Source: an uncultured Bacteroidota bacterium (GTDB lineage Bacteria > Bacteroidota > Bacteroidia > Chitinophagales > Chitinophagaceae). Taken from it: a stretch of 33,981 nt of DNA. Positions 9,144-17,633 of this stretch are shown one piece after another (the first letter of the stretch is position 1; every line of letters begins with the position of its first letter). The stretch is taken from contig CAINUN010000017.1 of the NCBI GenBank assembly GCA_903853805.1, positions 1-33,981 of the forward strand, read 5' to 3'. A model generated the notes under the pieces. The model saw nothing but the letters and a program-made list of their open reading frames with translations. It was not told the origin of the DNA and made no database searches. Position numbers and translations under genes: made by a program.

Positions 9144-10267
9144 TGAATCTTTGGTATATTTCTAATTCATTATTACCTTCCGAAAGAGCCAATGGTGTGA
9201 ACATCGTTAAAATGTGTGAAGGTTTTGCGGCTAATGGTCACCAAGTAACTTTAGTGCTTCCCTCTCATCAGAGTGTTACAAACGAAGAATCAATCGTTAC
9301 CTTTTATAGTGTAAAAACAAATTTTACAATCCTTCCCATAAACTTAAAAAACAAAGCAGGATGGCTATATTTATTTGCCTTAAAAGCTTTTCAATTACTC
9401 AATAAAAACAAGAATGAAATTGATGTTGTAGTGAGCAGGTTTCCCTTGGCTTTAATGCTGTGTACACAATTAAAAAAACCCTTGGTAATAGATATTCATG
9501 GAAAAATTTGGGAAGCAGGATTCATTAATTCATTTTGCATTAATAAGCTTTGCAAAACTCCTTTTTTAAAAAAAATCACATTTAATACAGAAAGGTTGAA
9601 ACAATTATTTCAATCAAAGCATGAAAACAAACATTTAAAATCAATTGCTCTTGAAGCTCATGCCAATGGCGCTGAAATACCATTATTCTCTTCATCATTT
9701 GTTCTGAAAGGAAACCATTCAGTCAACATTGGTTATATTGGATCTTTACATTCAGGAAGGGGGATAGAAATAATTGTTCAGCTTGCACATAGGTTGCCGG
9801 ATTTTGGCTTTCATTTAGCGGGAGGACCAGAACTACAAAAGTTGGAAATAGGTAAAAGTGCCCCCAAAAACCTTTATTTATATGGTCATTTGCCCTTTCA
9901 ACAAACCGCCTCATTTAGGGCAGCATGTTCTCTATTACTTGCGCCTTATCAATCAAGTGTAAAAGTGCCAAGCGGGGAACAAACAGCAGACTACATGTCG
10001 CCAATAAAGCTATTTGAATACATGTCAAGCAGACGCCCCATGATAGTTTCTGATTTGCCATCAATAAGAGCAGTAATAAAAGAGAATGTTGCAATTTTTT
10101 GTAAACAAGATGATATTAATGATTGGCAGCAAGCAATTGGGAATTTTTTATCACAACCACAGGAAACAATCAAAATGGTTGACAATGCCTATGCTGAATT
10201 TCTCAATAATTTTACCTGGGAAAAAAGAGCAGAAAACGTATTAAAAAACATAGAGTTTTATTCATGA
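9143..10267 (+). CDS. Glycosyltransferase, GT-B fold (GT4-like)
   Basis: A 374-aa GT-B enzyme. The N-terminal domain begins NLWYISNSLLPSERANGVNI. The C-terminal donor domain opens with IGYIGSLHSGRGIEIIVQLA and ends with KLFEYMSSRRPMIVSDLPS, the region that normally binds the nucleotide sugar. The usual E-x7-E motif is represented by the KLFEYMSSRRPMIVSD stretch. GTG start overlaps the upstream stop by one base. The last four bases overlap the next gene (ATGA), so the two are translationally coupled. Confidence 0.85.
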   Translation: MNLWYISNSLLPSERANGVNIVKMCEGFAANGHQVTLVLPSHQSVTNEESIVTFYSVKTNFTILPINLKNKAGWLYLFALKAFQLLNKNKNEIDVVVSRFPLALMLCTQLKKPLVIDIHGKIWEAGFINSFCINKLCKTPFLKKITFNTERLKQLFQSKHENKHLKSIALEAHANGAEIPLFSSSFVLKGNHSVNIGYIGSLHSGRGIEIIVQLAHRLPDFGFHLAGGPELQKLEIGKSAPKNLYLYGHLPFQQTASFRAACSLLLAPYQSSVKVPSGEQTADYMSPIKLFEYMSSRRPMIVSDLPSIRAVIKENVAIFCKQDDINDWQQAIGNFLSQPQETIKMVDNAYAEFLNNFTWEKRAENVLKNIEFYS

Positions 10268-11013
10268 ATGCAGCCATCATAACAGCTCGAGCAGGGAGCA
10301 AATCCATTATTAACAAGAACATTTTCAATGTTGCTGGCAAACCCATGATTCATTATCCGATATTGGCTTCGCTTGCTGCTCAAAAAATTGACAAGATTTT
10401 TGTTTCAACTGATGGAGAAGGGATAGCAAAGGCGTCTGAAGAATTAGGCGCAATAATTATTCCTCGACCCGATGAGCTTTCGGGGGATACTGTGAACCAC
10501 GGAGAGGTAATAAAGCACGCAGTAGAATGGGTGAATGAGCGACATGAAAACCTAGAAAATGTGGTCCTTCTTTTGGGCAATACAGTCTATATAGATGGCG
10601 ATATTATTGACCGCTGTTTGAATCTTTTGGACGAAAAAAAAGAACTCGATTCTTGTATGACTGTTTGGGAAGCACAGGATGACCACCCTTTACGTGCAAT
10701 GGAAATTACTGATGATGGTTTGTTACAGCCATGGGGTAATAAGGAGCGAAAAGTTTCAACGGAAAGACAGTCCTACAAGAAGGCATACTTCTATGATCAG
10801 GGCGTTTGGGCGTTTAGAAAATACACTGTTCAAACTCAGGATGGTCCAAATCCATGGTGGTGGATGGGCAAAAATTCAGCACCAATTGTTCGCACTTGGG
10901 TAACTGGGCGCGATGTGCACACTCATTTTGATATTGGTATTTCTGAATGGTGGGTCAATAATCCAGAAATGATACATGAACTTTTGAAAAAATCATCTGA
11001 ATCAGGTTTATAA
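10264..11013 (+). CDS. CMP-sugar synthetase-like cytidylyltransferase (acylneuraminate type)
   Basis: A 249-aa nucleotidyltransferase of the NeuA/KdsB class. The N-terminal nucleotide loop AAIITARAGSKSIINKNIF carries the Arg, Ser and Lys expected for CTP binding. It continues with IFVSTDGEGIAKASEELGA and RPDELSGDT. It probably activates a sugar acid as a CMP derivative. Two oddities: the usual LLQPTSPLR segment is replaced by LLGNTVYID, and the C-terminal DID-type metal motif reads FDIGISEWW. No neuB or neuC is near, so sialic acid itself is unlikely. It is the first gene of a five-gene coupled cassette. Confidence 0.82.
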   Translation: MNAAIITARAGSKSIINKNIFNVAGKPMIHYPILASLAAQKIDKIFVSTDGEGIAKASEELGAIIIPRPDELSGDTVNHGEVIKHAVEWVNERHENLENVVLLLGNTVYIDGDIIDRCLNLLDEKKELDSCMTVWEAQDDHPLRAMEITDDGLLQPWGNKERKVSTERQSYKKAYFYDQGVWAFRKYTVQTQDGPNPWWWMGKNSAPIVRTWVTGRDVHTHFDIGISEWWVNNPEMIHELLKKSSESGL

Positions 11014-11942
11014 TGAAAATCCTTATTTCCACCTCTTCCTTTGGAAAAGAAAATAGAATGCCTCTAAGTCTTTTGGAAGAAGCAGGTTTTGAAGTGCAAT
11101 TAAATCCCCTTGGAAGACAATTAACAGTTGATGAAAGCAAAGATTTGCTTCAAGGGAAAATAGGGGTAATCGCAGGGACTGAAAAGCTAAATGAAGAAGC
11201 TTTATGTACTGCGAAAGAATTAAAATACTTAGTTCGTTTGGGGACAGGGATGGATAATGTTGATTTTAATATTACTAATCAAAAGGGGATTGTTGTAGAA
11301 AACACACCTAATGCTCATGTAGATGGTGTTGCAGAATTAACCCTTGCTGGGATATTAAATTCTTTAAGAAGTATATCTTGGAATGATGCACAAATAAAGT
11401 CAGGCAACTGGGCAAAACCAATGGGTTCATTGCTTAAAGGGAAAACCGTCGGACTTATTGGATTTGGTAAAATTGCCAAGCGACTAACTCATTTATTGCA
11501 ACCATTTGCTTGTAATATACTTGCTTACGACCCTTTTTTTGATGAAGAGTTTGCAAATAAATGGGGTGTTCAACAAGCATCAATGGAAACAATTCTCCAT
11601 GAATCAAATGTAATTTCCCTCCATTTACCCTTTTCTAGTGAAATCAAAAATATAATTAACGCTGCTTCATTTTCTAAAATGAAAACTGATGTTTTATTAA
11701 TAAATACAGCACGTGGTGGGCTTATTGACGAAAGCGCATTATTTGACTTTTTGAATATCAATCAAAACGCAAAAGCATATTTAGATACCTTTGAGTCAGA
11801 ACCTTATAATGGAAAGTTGTGTCAATTAGTCAATGTGTTGATGACTGGTCATATAGGAACGTATGCAAAAGAAGTGCGACTGACAATGGAGATGGAAGCC
11901 GCAGAAAAACTCATTAATTTTTTCGCCAAAAATGAAAAATAA
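11013..11942 (+). CDS. D-isomer-specific 2-hydroxyacid dehydrogenase
   Basis: A 309-aa NAD-dependent dehydrogenase of the SerA-like family. The NAD motif GLIGFGKIAKRL lies near residue 147. Catalytic residues are present: Arg in INTARGGLID (about 230), Glu in LDTFESEPY (about 261), His in MTGHIGTYAKE (about 279). It lacks the ACT/regulatory domain of biosynthetic SerA, so a dedicated sugar-acid step is more likely than serine synthesis. It overlaps the cytidylyltransferase by one base (TAATG) and the next gene by 11. Confidence 0.85.
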   Translation: MKILISTSSFGKENRMPLSLLEEAGFEVQLNPLGRQLTVDESKDLLQGKIGVIAGTEKLNEEALCTAKELKYLVRLGTGMDNVDFNITNQKGIVVENTPNAHVDGVAELTLAGILNSLRSISWNDAQIKSGNWAKPMGSLLKGKTVGLIGFGKIAKRLTHLLQPFACNILAYDPFFDEEFANKWGVQQASMETILHESNVISLHLPFSSEIKNIINAASFSKMKTDVLLINTARGGLIDESALFDFLNINQNAKAYLDTFESEPYNGKLCQLVNVLMTGHIGTYAKEVRLTMEMEAAEKLINFFAKNEK

Positions 11943-12813
11943 GAGAATATTAATTACCGGTGGATCTGGATTTTTAGGCAGTCATATTGCAGATGAATTA
12001 AGCATTTTTGGTCACCAAGTAAGCATTCTTGATTTAAAAGAAAGCAGATTTTTAAGACCAGATCAACAAATGATTATTGGTGATATAACCAATAATTCTT
12101 TTGTAAATGAAGCACTAAAAAACATTGATATTGTTTATCATTTGGCTGCAATGGCCGATTTGAACGAAGCTCAAAACAAGCCCACCGATACTGTTCGCAT
12201 CAATATTTTGGGAACAATTAATCTTCTTGAGGCAGCAAAAAAGAATAATGTTGAACGCTTTGTATTTGGCTCCACTGTATATGTTTATAGTCGTGAAGGC
12301 GGGTTTTATCGATGTAGTAAACAAGCTTGCGAAAATTATATAGAAGAATTTCATTCCCGCTTTGGTTTAAATTATACTATCCTTCGTTTTGGAAGTTTGT
12401 ATGGTCCTAGGGCAGATGAAAGCAATGGAGTTTATCGTTTGCTAAAGCAGTTTATGGAGGGAAATGCACTAGAATATTCTGGCAAGTCGAGTGATAAACG
12501 TGACTATATTCATGTGTTTGATGCTGCCAAATTGAGCGCTCAAATATTGGCTGATGAATATGAAAACAAACATTTAGTATTAACAGGAAATGATAAGCTT
12601 ACTATTTCAGAATTGTTTAGAACATTTGAAGAAATATTAAACAAGTCGGTTAAAGTTAAATATCTTGGTGATGAAGGAAAGGGTAATGGGCACTACAACA
12701 TAACACCCTATGCATATACGCCGAAAGTAGGTAAGAAACTTATTGCCAATGAGTATGTGGATATGGGTCAAGGAATTATTCAAGTCATTGAACAAATGGA
12801 GCATGAACAATAA
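11932..12813 (+). CDS. NAD-dependent epimerase/dehydratase (extended SDR)
   Basis: A 293-aa extended short-chain dehydrogenase. The NAD loop is ITGGSGFLGSHIADEL (about residues 7-22), followed by YHLAAMADLNEA. The catalytic pair is in FYRCSKQACENYIEEF (Tyr about 126, Lys about 130), with Ser/Thr in FGSTVYVY. This is the GalE/nucleotide-sugar epimerase family; the substrate cannot be read from sequence. It overlaps both neighbours by 11 nt and so belongs to the coupled cassette. Confidence 0.85.
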   Translation: MKNKRILITGGSGFLGSHIADELSIFGHQVSILDLKESRFLRPDQQMIIGDITNNSFVNEALKNIDIVYHLAAMADLNEAQNKPTDTVRINILGTINLLEAAKKNNVERFVFGSTVYVYSREGGFYRCSKQACENYIEEFHSRFGLNYTILRFGSLYGPRADESNGVYRLLKQFMEGNALEYSGKSSDKRDYIHVFDAAKLSAQILADEYENKHLVLTGNDKLTISELFRTFEEILNKSVKVKYLGDEGKGNGHYNITPYAYTPKVGKKLIANEYVDMGQGIIQVIEQMEHEQ

Positions 12814-13465
12814 ACCCATTCTGCTTTCTCAAATACTGCAATACAAATGCTTTTTCTTCGATTTTGATGGTGTAATTTTAGAATCTGCGAACATTAAAAC
12901 AGAAGCATTTATTGAATTATATACAGGTTCTGGTTTTGAAGAACAAATCAAAGAATATCATCTGGCAAATCAAGGTATTTCAAGATTTGTGAAATTTCGT
13001 TGGATTGCGGAGCAATTGCTTCAAAAAACCATTTCAGAAAAAGAAGTGCTAAATCTCGGAGAAAAATTCTCAACCATTGTTTTTGAAAAAATCCTAAAAA
13101 CACCATTTGTTCCTGGCGTTGAGCGGTTGTTGAAAGAATTGAAACAAGCCGGGAAATATTTGGTAATTGCTTCTGGAACACCGCAAGAGGAGTTGGATTT
13201 GATTGTTCAGAAAAGAAATCTCGGACCTTTTTTTCAAGAAGTTTATGGTTCTCCATCTCAAAAAAAAGAGATCGTAGCCCAAACAATGTTCAACCATAAT
13301 TTTGAAGTAAATGAATGTTTGTTTTTTGGTGACGCAAGCACTGATTTTGAAGCGGCAATAACCAACAAAATTCATTTTTTTACGCGATATACAGCAGCAT
13401 TGGCAAACTATTGGCAAGAACATGTTGCTGAATTTGTTGCCAATGATTTTGAAGCAATTATATGA
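12803..13465 (+). CDS. HAD-superfamily phosphatase (subfamily IA)
   Basis: A 220-aa HAD hydrolase. Motif I is FFDFDGVILES, with both catalytic Asp residues. Motif II is VIASGTPQEEL, motif III the Lys in GSPSQKKEIV, and motif IV FFGDASTDFEAA. The helical cap between motifs I and II fits beta-phosphoglucomutase-like or sugar phosphatases. ATG 12803 is preferred over an open extension from 12743, because the extension only translates the end of the epimerase in another frame. Probable role: dephosphorylation of a sugar-acid phosphate, as KdsC does in Kdo synthesis. Confidence 0.85.
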   Translation: MNNKPILLSQILQYKCFFFDFDGVILESANIKTEAFIELYTGSGFEEQIKEYHLANQGISRFVKFRWIAEQLLQKTISEKEVLNLGEKFSTIVFEKILKTPFVPGVERLLKELKQAGKYLVIASGTPQEELDLIVQKRNLGPFFQEVYGSPSQKKEIVAQTMFNHNFEVNECLFFGDASTDFEAAITNKIHFFTRYTAALANYWQEHVAEFVANDFEAII

Positions 13466-14133
13466 CTATTTGCCGTGTAAAAAATCCTGAAGAAGGGATT
13501 GAATTTGCTTATCACTTTCTGATGAATTTGTTGGAAAAAACCGACTCATTCAAATTATGCATTTCGGGTGGAACAACACCTGAACCTCTTTATGCCAAAT
13601 TGAATGATTATTGCAACCACAATCAAGTAATTGCTGAAAAAATTAAAATTTGTTGGGTAGATGAACGCAATGTTCCCTACGAATCTTCACGAAGCAATTA
13701 TGGGAATGCAAAAAGAGTATTTCCATATTTATGTAATTTGGCTCATGCACCTATTCCAACGGGAAGTCAATCGGAAGTCCTGCCCAATCAATATAGAGAA
13801 GCATTGCAACAAATTGGATTTATAGAAAACAATGAATTTGAGTCTGATTTAGTCATTTTAGGTATGGGTGCTGATGGTCATACCGCGTCTATTTTTCCTA
13901 ACACTGAATTAAAATTTTTTAACCAACATGTAGCTATTTCTTCATCTGAAAATATTCCTGAAGAAAGAATAACACTGCTTCCATCAGCTATTAATAGAAA
14001 TACCGAAAAATTAGCATTGATTTTTGGAAAAGACAAGCGAAAAACATTAAAAGAGTGCATGAGCGGCAACCCTCATTTTCCATTTACGGCAGTCATTCAA
14101 AACACCATTATTATCACCGACCAAGATGTCTGA
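13462..14133 (+). CDS. 6-phosphogluconolactonase / glucosamine-6-P isomerase family protein
   Basis: A 223-aa protein with the family hallmarks LCISGGTTPEPLYAKL, KICWVDERNVPYESSRSNYG and LVILGMGADGHTASIFPNTE, which fit 6-phosphogluconolactonase (DevB/Pgl) better than NagB. Length is typical. No glucose-6-phosphate dehydrogenase or gnd lies beside it. It is locked into a capsule operon by overlaps of 4 and 8 nt, so it may hydrolyse a lactone formed by the neighbouring dehydrogenase rather than serve the pentose phosphate pathway. Confidence 0.82.
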   Translation: MTICRVKNPEEGIEFAYHFLMNLLEKTDSFKLCISGGTTPEPLYAKLNDYCNHNQVIAEKIKICWVDERNVPYESSRSNYGNAKRVFPYLCNLAHAPIPTGSQSEVLPNQYREALQQIGFIENNEFESDLVILGMGADGHTASIFPNTELKFFNQHVAISSSENIPEERITLLPSAINRNTEKLALIFGKDKRKTLKECMSGNPHFPFTAVIQNTIIITDQDV

Positions 14134-15232
14134 GCGCTTGAAAATACTCTTTGTGCGCACATCGATGACTTACGGTGGTGCCGATAGAATAACGTTAAAC
14201 ATCCTTAAGGATTTCGATCGGAATCTTTATAAATGTGATTTGGCTTTGGTGAAAAAAACGGGTCAGTATTTGAATGAAATCCCGTCGGATGTGCGCGTCT
14301 TTGACTTAAAAGCTATCAATTCTTTTTTTTCTTTTTTCTCTATAAAAGACCTTTTAAACAAAAGCGATTATGATGTGGTTTACAGCACTTGTGGAGGCAC
14401 CAATGCCTCAACAGTAGTAGCAGCAAAATTGTCGGGGAAACAACTAAAAGTGGTTGTTTCAGAAAGAAACGTGATGCTACCACCCGGGAAAAATAAGGTC
14501 AAACAATTTTTACAGCATAGGTTTAAAAAATTGACCTATCCCAAAGCTGATTTTGTAACAGTTGTTTCAAAAGCGCTTGAACAAGAGGTGTTGCAGGAAA
14601 CCAACACTAAACCACAAAGAATAAAGGTTTTATACAACCCTGTCATCAATAATGACCTTTTGCAACAAAAAGAAGAAGTGCTTAATAACGTGGTTTTTAA
14701 TTCTGAGAAACCAGTTATTCTAGCAGTAGGTCGTTTTGTTTATCAAAAAGATTACCCCACACTTTTCAAAGCATTTCAAAAAGTTATTCAAGAGGTTCCA
14801 GCACAATTGTTTATTCTAGGAACAGGACCTCTGGAAGAAGAGCTAAAAAAGCTTGTCATAACAATGGGTTTGTATGAAAATATTACTTTCGGCGGCTTTG
14901 ATAAAAACCCATTTAAGTACATGAAAAATTGTTCTGTCTTTGTGCTTTCTTCCAAGCATGAAGGGATGCCGGGTGTTTTGATTCAAGCAATGGCATGTGG
15001 CGCCCCGTCCGTAGCAACCGATTGCCCAACTGGACCATCGGAAGTGATAGAAAATGGAATAAACGGTTTTTTAGTTCCGGTGGAGGATGATAAAAAGATG
15101 GCGGAAAAAATCCTTGAATTGTTAGGAAATGAGGAATTAAGAAAGAAATTCTCCGAAAACTCGATTCAAAAATTAGTACCTTTCCATTATAAATACGCGA
15201 TCAACAGTTATTTTGAATTTCTAAGAAATTAA
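14126..15232 (+). CDS. Glycosyltransferase family 4
   Basis: A 368-aa GT-B enzyme. The N-terminal acceptor domain has ILFVRTSMTYGGADRITLNI, where GGA is the usual glycine loop. The donor domain begins ILAVGRFVYQKDYPTLFKAF. The E-x7-E region is SSKHEGMPGVLIQAMACGAP, followed by VATDCPTGPSEVIENG, the classic retaining GT4 signature. It overlaps the lactonase-like gene by 8 nt and is directly followed by the polymerase. Confidence 0.93.
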   Translation: MSERLKILFVRTSMTYGGADRITLNILKDFDRNLYKCDLALVKKTGQYLNEIPSDVRVFDLKAINSFFSFFSIKDLLNKSDYDVVYSTCGGTNASTVVAAKLSGKQLKVVVSERNVMLPPGKNKVKQFLQHRFKKLTYPKADFVTVVSKALEQEVLQETNTKPQRIKVLYNPVINNDLLQQKEEVLNNVVFNSEKPVILAVGRFVYQKDYPTLFKAFQKVIQEVPAQLFILGTGPLEEELKKLVITMGLYENITFGGFDKNPFKYMKNCSVFVLSSKHEGMPGVLIQAMACGAPSVATDCPTGPSEVIENGINGFLVPVEDDKKMAEKILELLGNEELRKKFSENSIQKLVPFHYKYAINSYFEFLRN

Positions 15233-16495
15233 ATGAAGTTTTTATTTACTAAAACATTAGGGGCACAGGGCTGGCTAAAATATTGGTCATTATTTATATT
15301 GATGTTCCCTTATTACATTTTTAAGCCAGGATTGCCACAACCCTCAGATCTCATCTTGTTTGTTACTATGTTTATATATTTGAACAAAAGGGGATTGTAT
15401 ATGAGTAAAAGGTTTTTGGGGCACCTTAATAATTTTAAAAACTTAGTGGCGTATATTTTTGCTGTAAATACTATTCTGTTTATAGTGAGAATTGGTATGA
15501 AAGACAAGGACCCAAGTTTAATCACCAATCTTTTTTATACATTCAATATTATAGTATTTGCTTTTTCTTTTTCACTTTTCGATACTTACAAAAAAGAATT
15601 TGTATATACTACAGTATATTCAGTTCTTTTAAGTGGCATCATTCAAATTCTATTATCACCATGGGGTCATATGAGTGAAGGGCGAGAAACCTTGTTTTTT
15701 GACAATCCAAATCAACTAGGCTATTATGCAATTTGCTGTCTGTCAATTATACTTGCATTTGAGCGGTATTTGAAATTAAGCCGAGTTATCATTTTCCTAT
15801 CTTTTGGCGTTTTTTTCTATTTCACTATGTTATGTGTTTCCAAAGCCGCTATTGGTTCAATGTTACTTTTAATGATAGTTTATCTTGCTTCTAACAAATT
15901 ACTCAGTGTTAAGATGATTTTTACCTCTATGATGGTTTTTATAGGCGTATTAGTTGTATTGTTTAAAACACCAACGGGAGAAAAGTTTGTAAGAAATCTA
16001 TCCTATAGACTAGAATATAGTGTAAAGCCAAACGACGTAAGTGAGTGGGAATATCGCGGATATGACCGTATGAACAACCACCCTTATTATATGATTTTAG
16101 GTGCCGGGGAAGGTGCTTACAACAGATTTACGACGTATATTGATAATCATGAAATGCACTCAAGCCTTGGAACTATTTTGTTTTGTTATGGCATTCCAGG
16201 ATCTATTTTGTTTTCCATTTTTATTTTGTCTTTGCTTTCGGGATTACCAAGGACGTATAGCCTGTATATATTACCCGTGATTGCCTACGGACTGGTGCAC
16301 ATGGGCTTAAGATTTACCATTTTTTATATTGCTTTGGCAATGTTTCCGGTGGTGAGAGAACTGCTACAAGAAGAAGAAGAGGAAGCAGAAGAGTCGGAAA
16401 TGGAAGAAGTTAATAAATTAAGCGAAAGAAAAGGCATAAAACCATTATGGCTTATCAAAGAAGAAGCTGAGAATGCAATCAAAAACAGGCAATAG
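15233..16495 (+). CDS. wzy: Wzy-like polymerase / O-antigen ligase family membrane protein
   Basis: A 420-aa polytopic protein with about 10 hydrophobic segments. The central FDNPNQLGYYAICCLSIILA resembles the NxxG segment of O-antigen ligase/polymerase proteins. A long polar loop follows (about residues 250-305), containing YRGYDRMNNHPYYMILGAGE. The C-terminus is a highly acidic tail (LLQEEEEEAEESEMEE), probably cytosolic. With Wzx, Wzc and Wza in the same operon it is best read as the repeat-unit polymerase. Confidence 0.78.
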   Translation: MKFLFTKTLGAQGWLKYWSLFILMFPYYIFKPGLPQPSDLILFVTMFIYLNKRGLYMSKRFLGHLNNFKNLVAYIFAVNTILFIVRIGMKDKDPSLITNLFYTFNIIVFAFSFSLFDTYKKEFVYTTVYSVLLSGIIQILLSPWGHMSEGRETLFFDNPNQLGYYAICCLSIILAFERYLKLSRVIIFLSFGVFFYFTMLCVSKAAIGSMLLLMIVYLASNKLLSVKMIFTSMMVFIGVLVVLFKTPTGEKFVRNLSYRLEYSVKPNDVSEWEYRGYDRMNNHPYYMILGAGEGAYNRFTTYIDNHEMHSSLGTILFCYGIPGSILFSIFILSLLSGLPRTYSLYILPVIAYGLVHMGLRFTIFYIALAMFPVVRELLQEEEEEAEESEMEEVNKLSERKGIKPLWLIKEEAENAIKNRQ

Positions 16496-17633
16496 TAAAC
16501 CTCGCTTTTTTTTCATAATAACCAACCCCAACCATCATTGGGAAAACTCAAAGCCCTTGATGGTAGAACTTAATAACAGAGGTTTCGATGTTCGGTTAGT
16601 TTCTTTTTGTGAAATGAGAAGGCTTCCTAACCCTTCTAATGAATGTGAAAAACTGGGGTTTACCTACTATTCGCCTTTTCCAAAAATACCAGGCACAACC
16701 CCCGCTAGCGGAAGTGCCACATTAGGCGCAGTCAATTCTCTCACCCGCCGATTTCTGTACAATTTTTTGTTTTACACCTATTTAATGCCCTTTTTTTCAG
16801 CTATTGTAAGAAAAGGGGATGTGGTTTTTCATTACAACGATGTTGCTTTTCCAGGATACATTTTGGTACCTTGGTTCTTGAACCAAGGCGTTTTTCAAGG
16901 AATGCTTCAAGAGGGTATTCGCTTTCCCCTGCCCAATGCGACTCCAGATATTGTTTATGGATCAAAAGGTGTGGATATTCTTTTCTGTTGGGGCAAAGAT
17001 GCCAAACTGCATTTTGAAGACTTAGTAGCACCCAATACAAAGGTTATCATTTCAGGATCTCCAAGATATCAGGCAATCAAAAATAAATTAAAGAATGCTC
17101 AAGGGTCTGCCCTCAAAATAGGGTTCTTTACCAATCCCATTGACGATCAAGGGTATTGTTCTTATGCCCAAAAATTTGAATTGTTTGAACAAGTAATTCA
17201 AAAAATTGCCCCTGTTTTACAAAAGCAGCAAATCACTTTGTTATTGAAAACACACGTAAGAGAAAAAATAGAACCTTATTGCGAAATTCTTGAAAAATAT
17301 CAGATAGGGTTTGAAGTAGGTAATAAAGATATTTTCAGTTTAATAGCCGAGGTCAAAGGAGGAATTATTTTTGCTTCTTCTGTTGGTTTAGAAATGTTGT
17401 TTTTAGGGAAAAACATTGCACAAGTTCAGTTGCCGGGCTTTGGTTACGTATTCGATTATGTCGAAAATCAAGTGGCGTTACCCATTGCTAAGGAAACAGC
17501 AGGAATAGACATTGTTCAATATCTTTTAAGGGAAAGCAACGCTATAAACGATACCTATTTATCTCGTCATTTATCTCCTGAAATTGATTCAGTTTCAATA
17601 ATCTGCAACACTTTAATCAATCGAGAGGTTTGA
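16473..17633 (+). CDS. Putative GT-B fold glycosyltransferase, family uncertain
   Basis: A 386-aa soluble protein. It starts with a beta-strand RFFFIITNPNHHWENSKPLM and a helix, as in GT-B enzymes. A later block resembles CDP-glycerol phosphotransferase or capsule (KpsS/polysialyltransferase-like) donor domains: LKIGFFTNPIDDQGYCSYAQ, then ITLLLKTHVREKIEPYCEIL and IIFASSVGLEMLFLGK. I cannot assign a family by eye. In an operon that makes a CMP-activated sugar, a CMP-sugar-using transferase is an attractive but unproven option. It overlaps wzy by 23 nt and the next gene by 4. Confidence 0.6.
   Translation: MQSKTGNSKPRFFFIITNPNHHWENSKPLMVELNNRGFDVRLVSFCEMRRLPNPSNECEKLGFTYYSPFPKIPGTTPASGSATLGAVNSLTRRFLYNFLFYTYLMPFFSAIVRKGDVVFHYNDVAFPGYILVPWFLNQGVFQGMLQEGIRFPLPNATPDIVYGSKGVDILFCWGKDAKLHFEDLVAPNTKVIISGSPRYQAIKNKLKNAQGSALKIGFFTNPIDDQGYCSYAQKFELFEQVIQKIAPVLQKQQITLLLKTHVREKIEPYCEILEKYQIGFEVGNKDIFSLIAEVKGGIIFASSVGLEMLFLGKNIAQVQLPGFGYVFDYVENQVALPIAKETAGIDIVQYLLRESNAINDTYLSRHLSPEIDSVSIICNTLINREV

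Noticed and set aside
12743-12802. Upstream start for the HAD phosphatase
   Set aside because: The extra 20 residues are an out-of-frame reading of the epimerase end; ATG 12803 fits the overlapping-gene style of the operon.
10264-14133. Sialic, legionaminic or pseudaminic acid pathway
   Set aside because: A CMP-sugar synthetase-like gene alone is not enough; no NeuB-type synthase or NeuC-type epimerase lies in the window.
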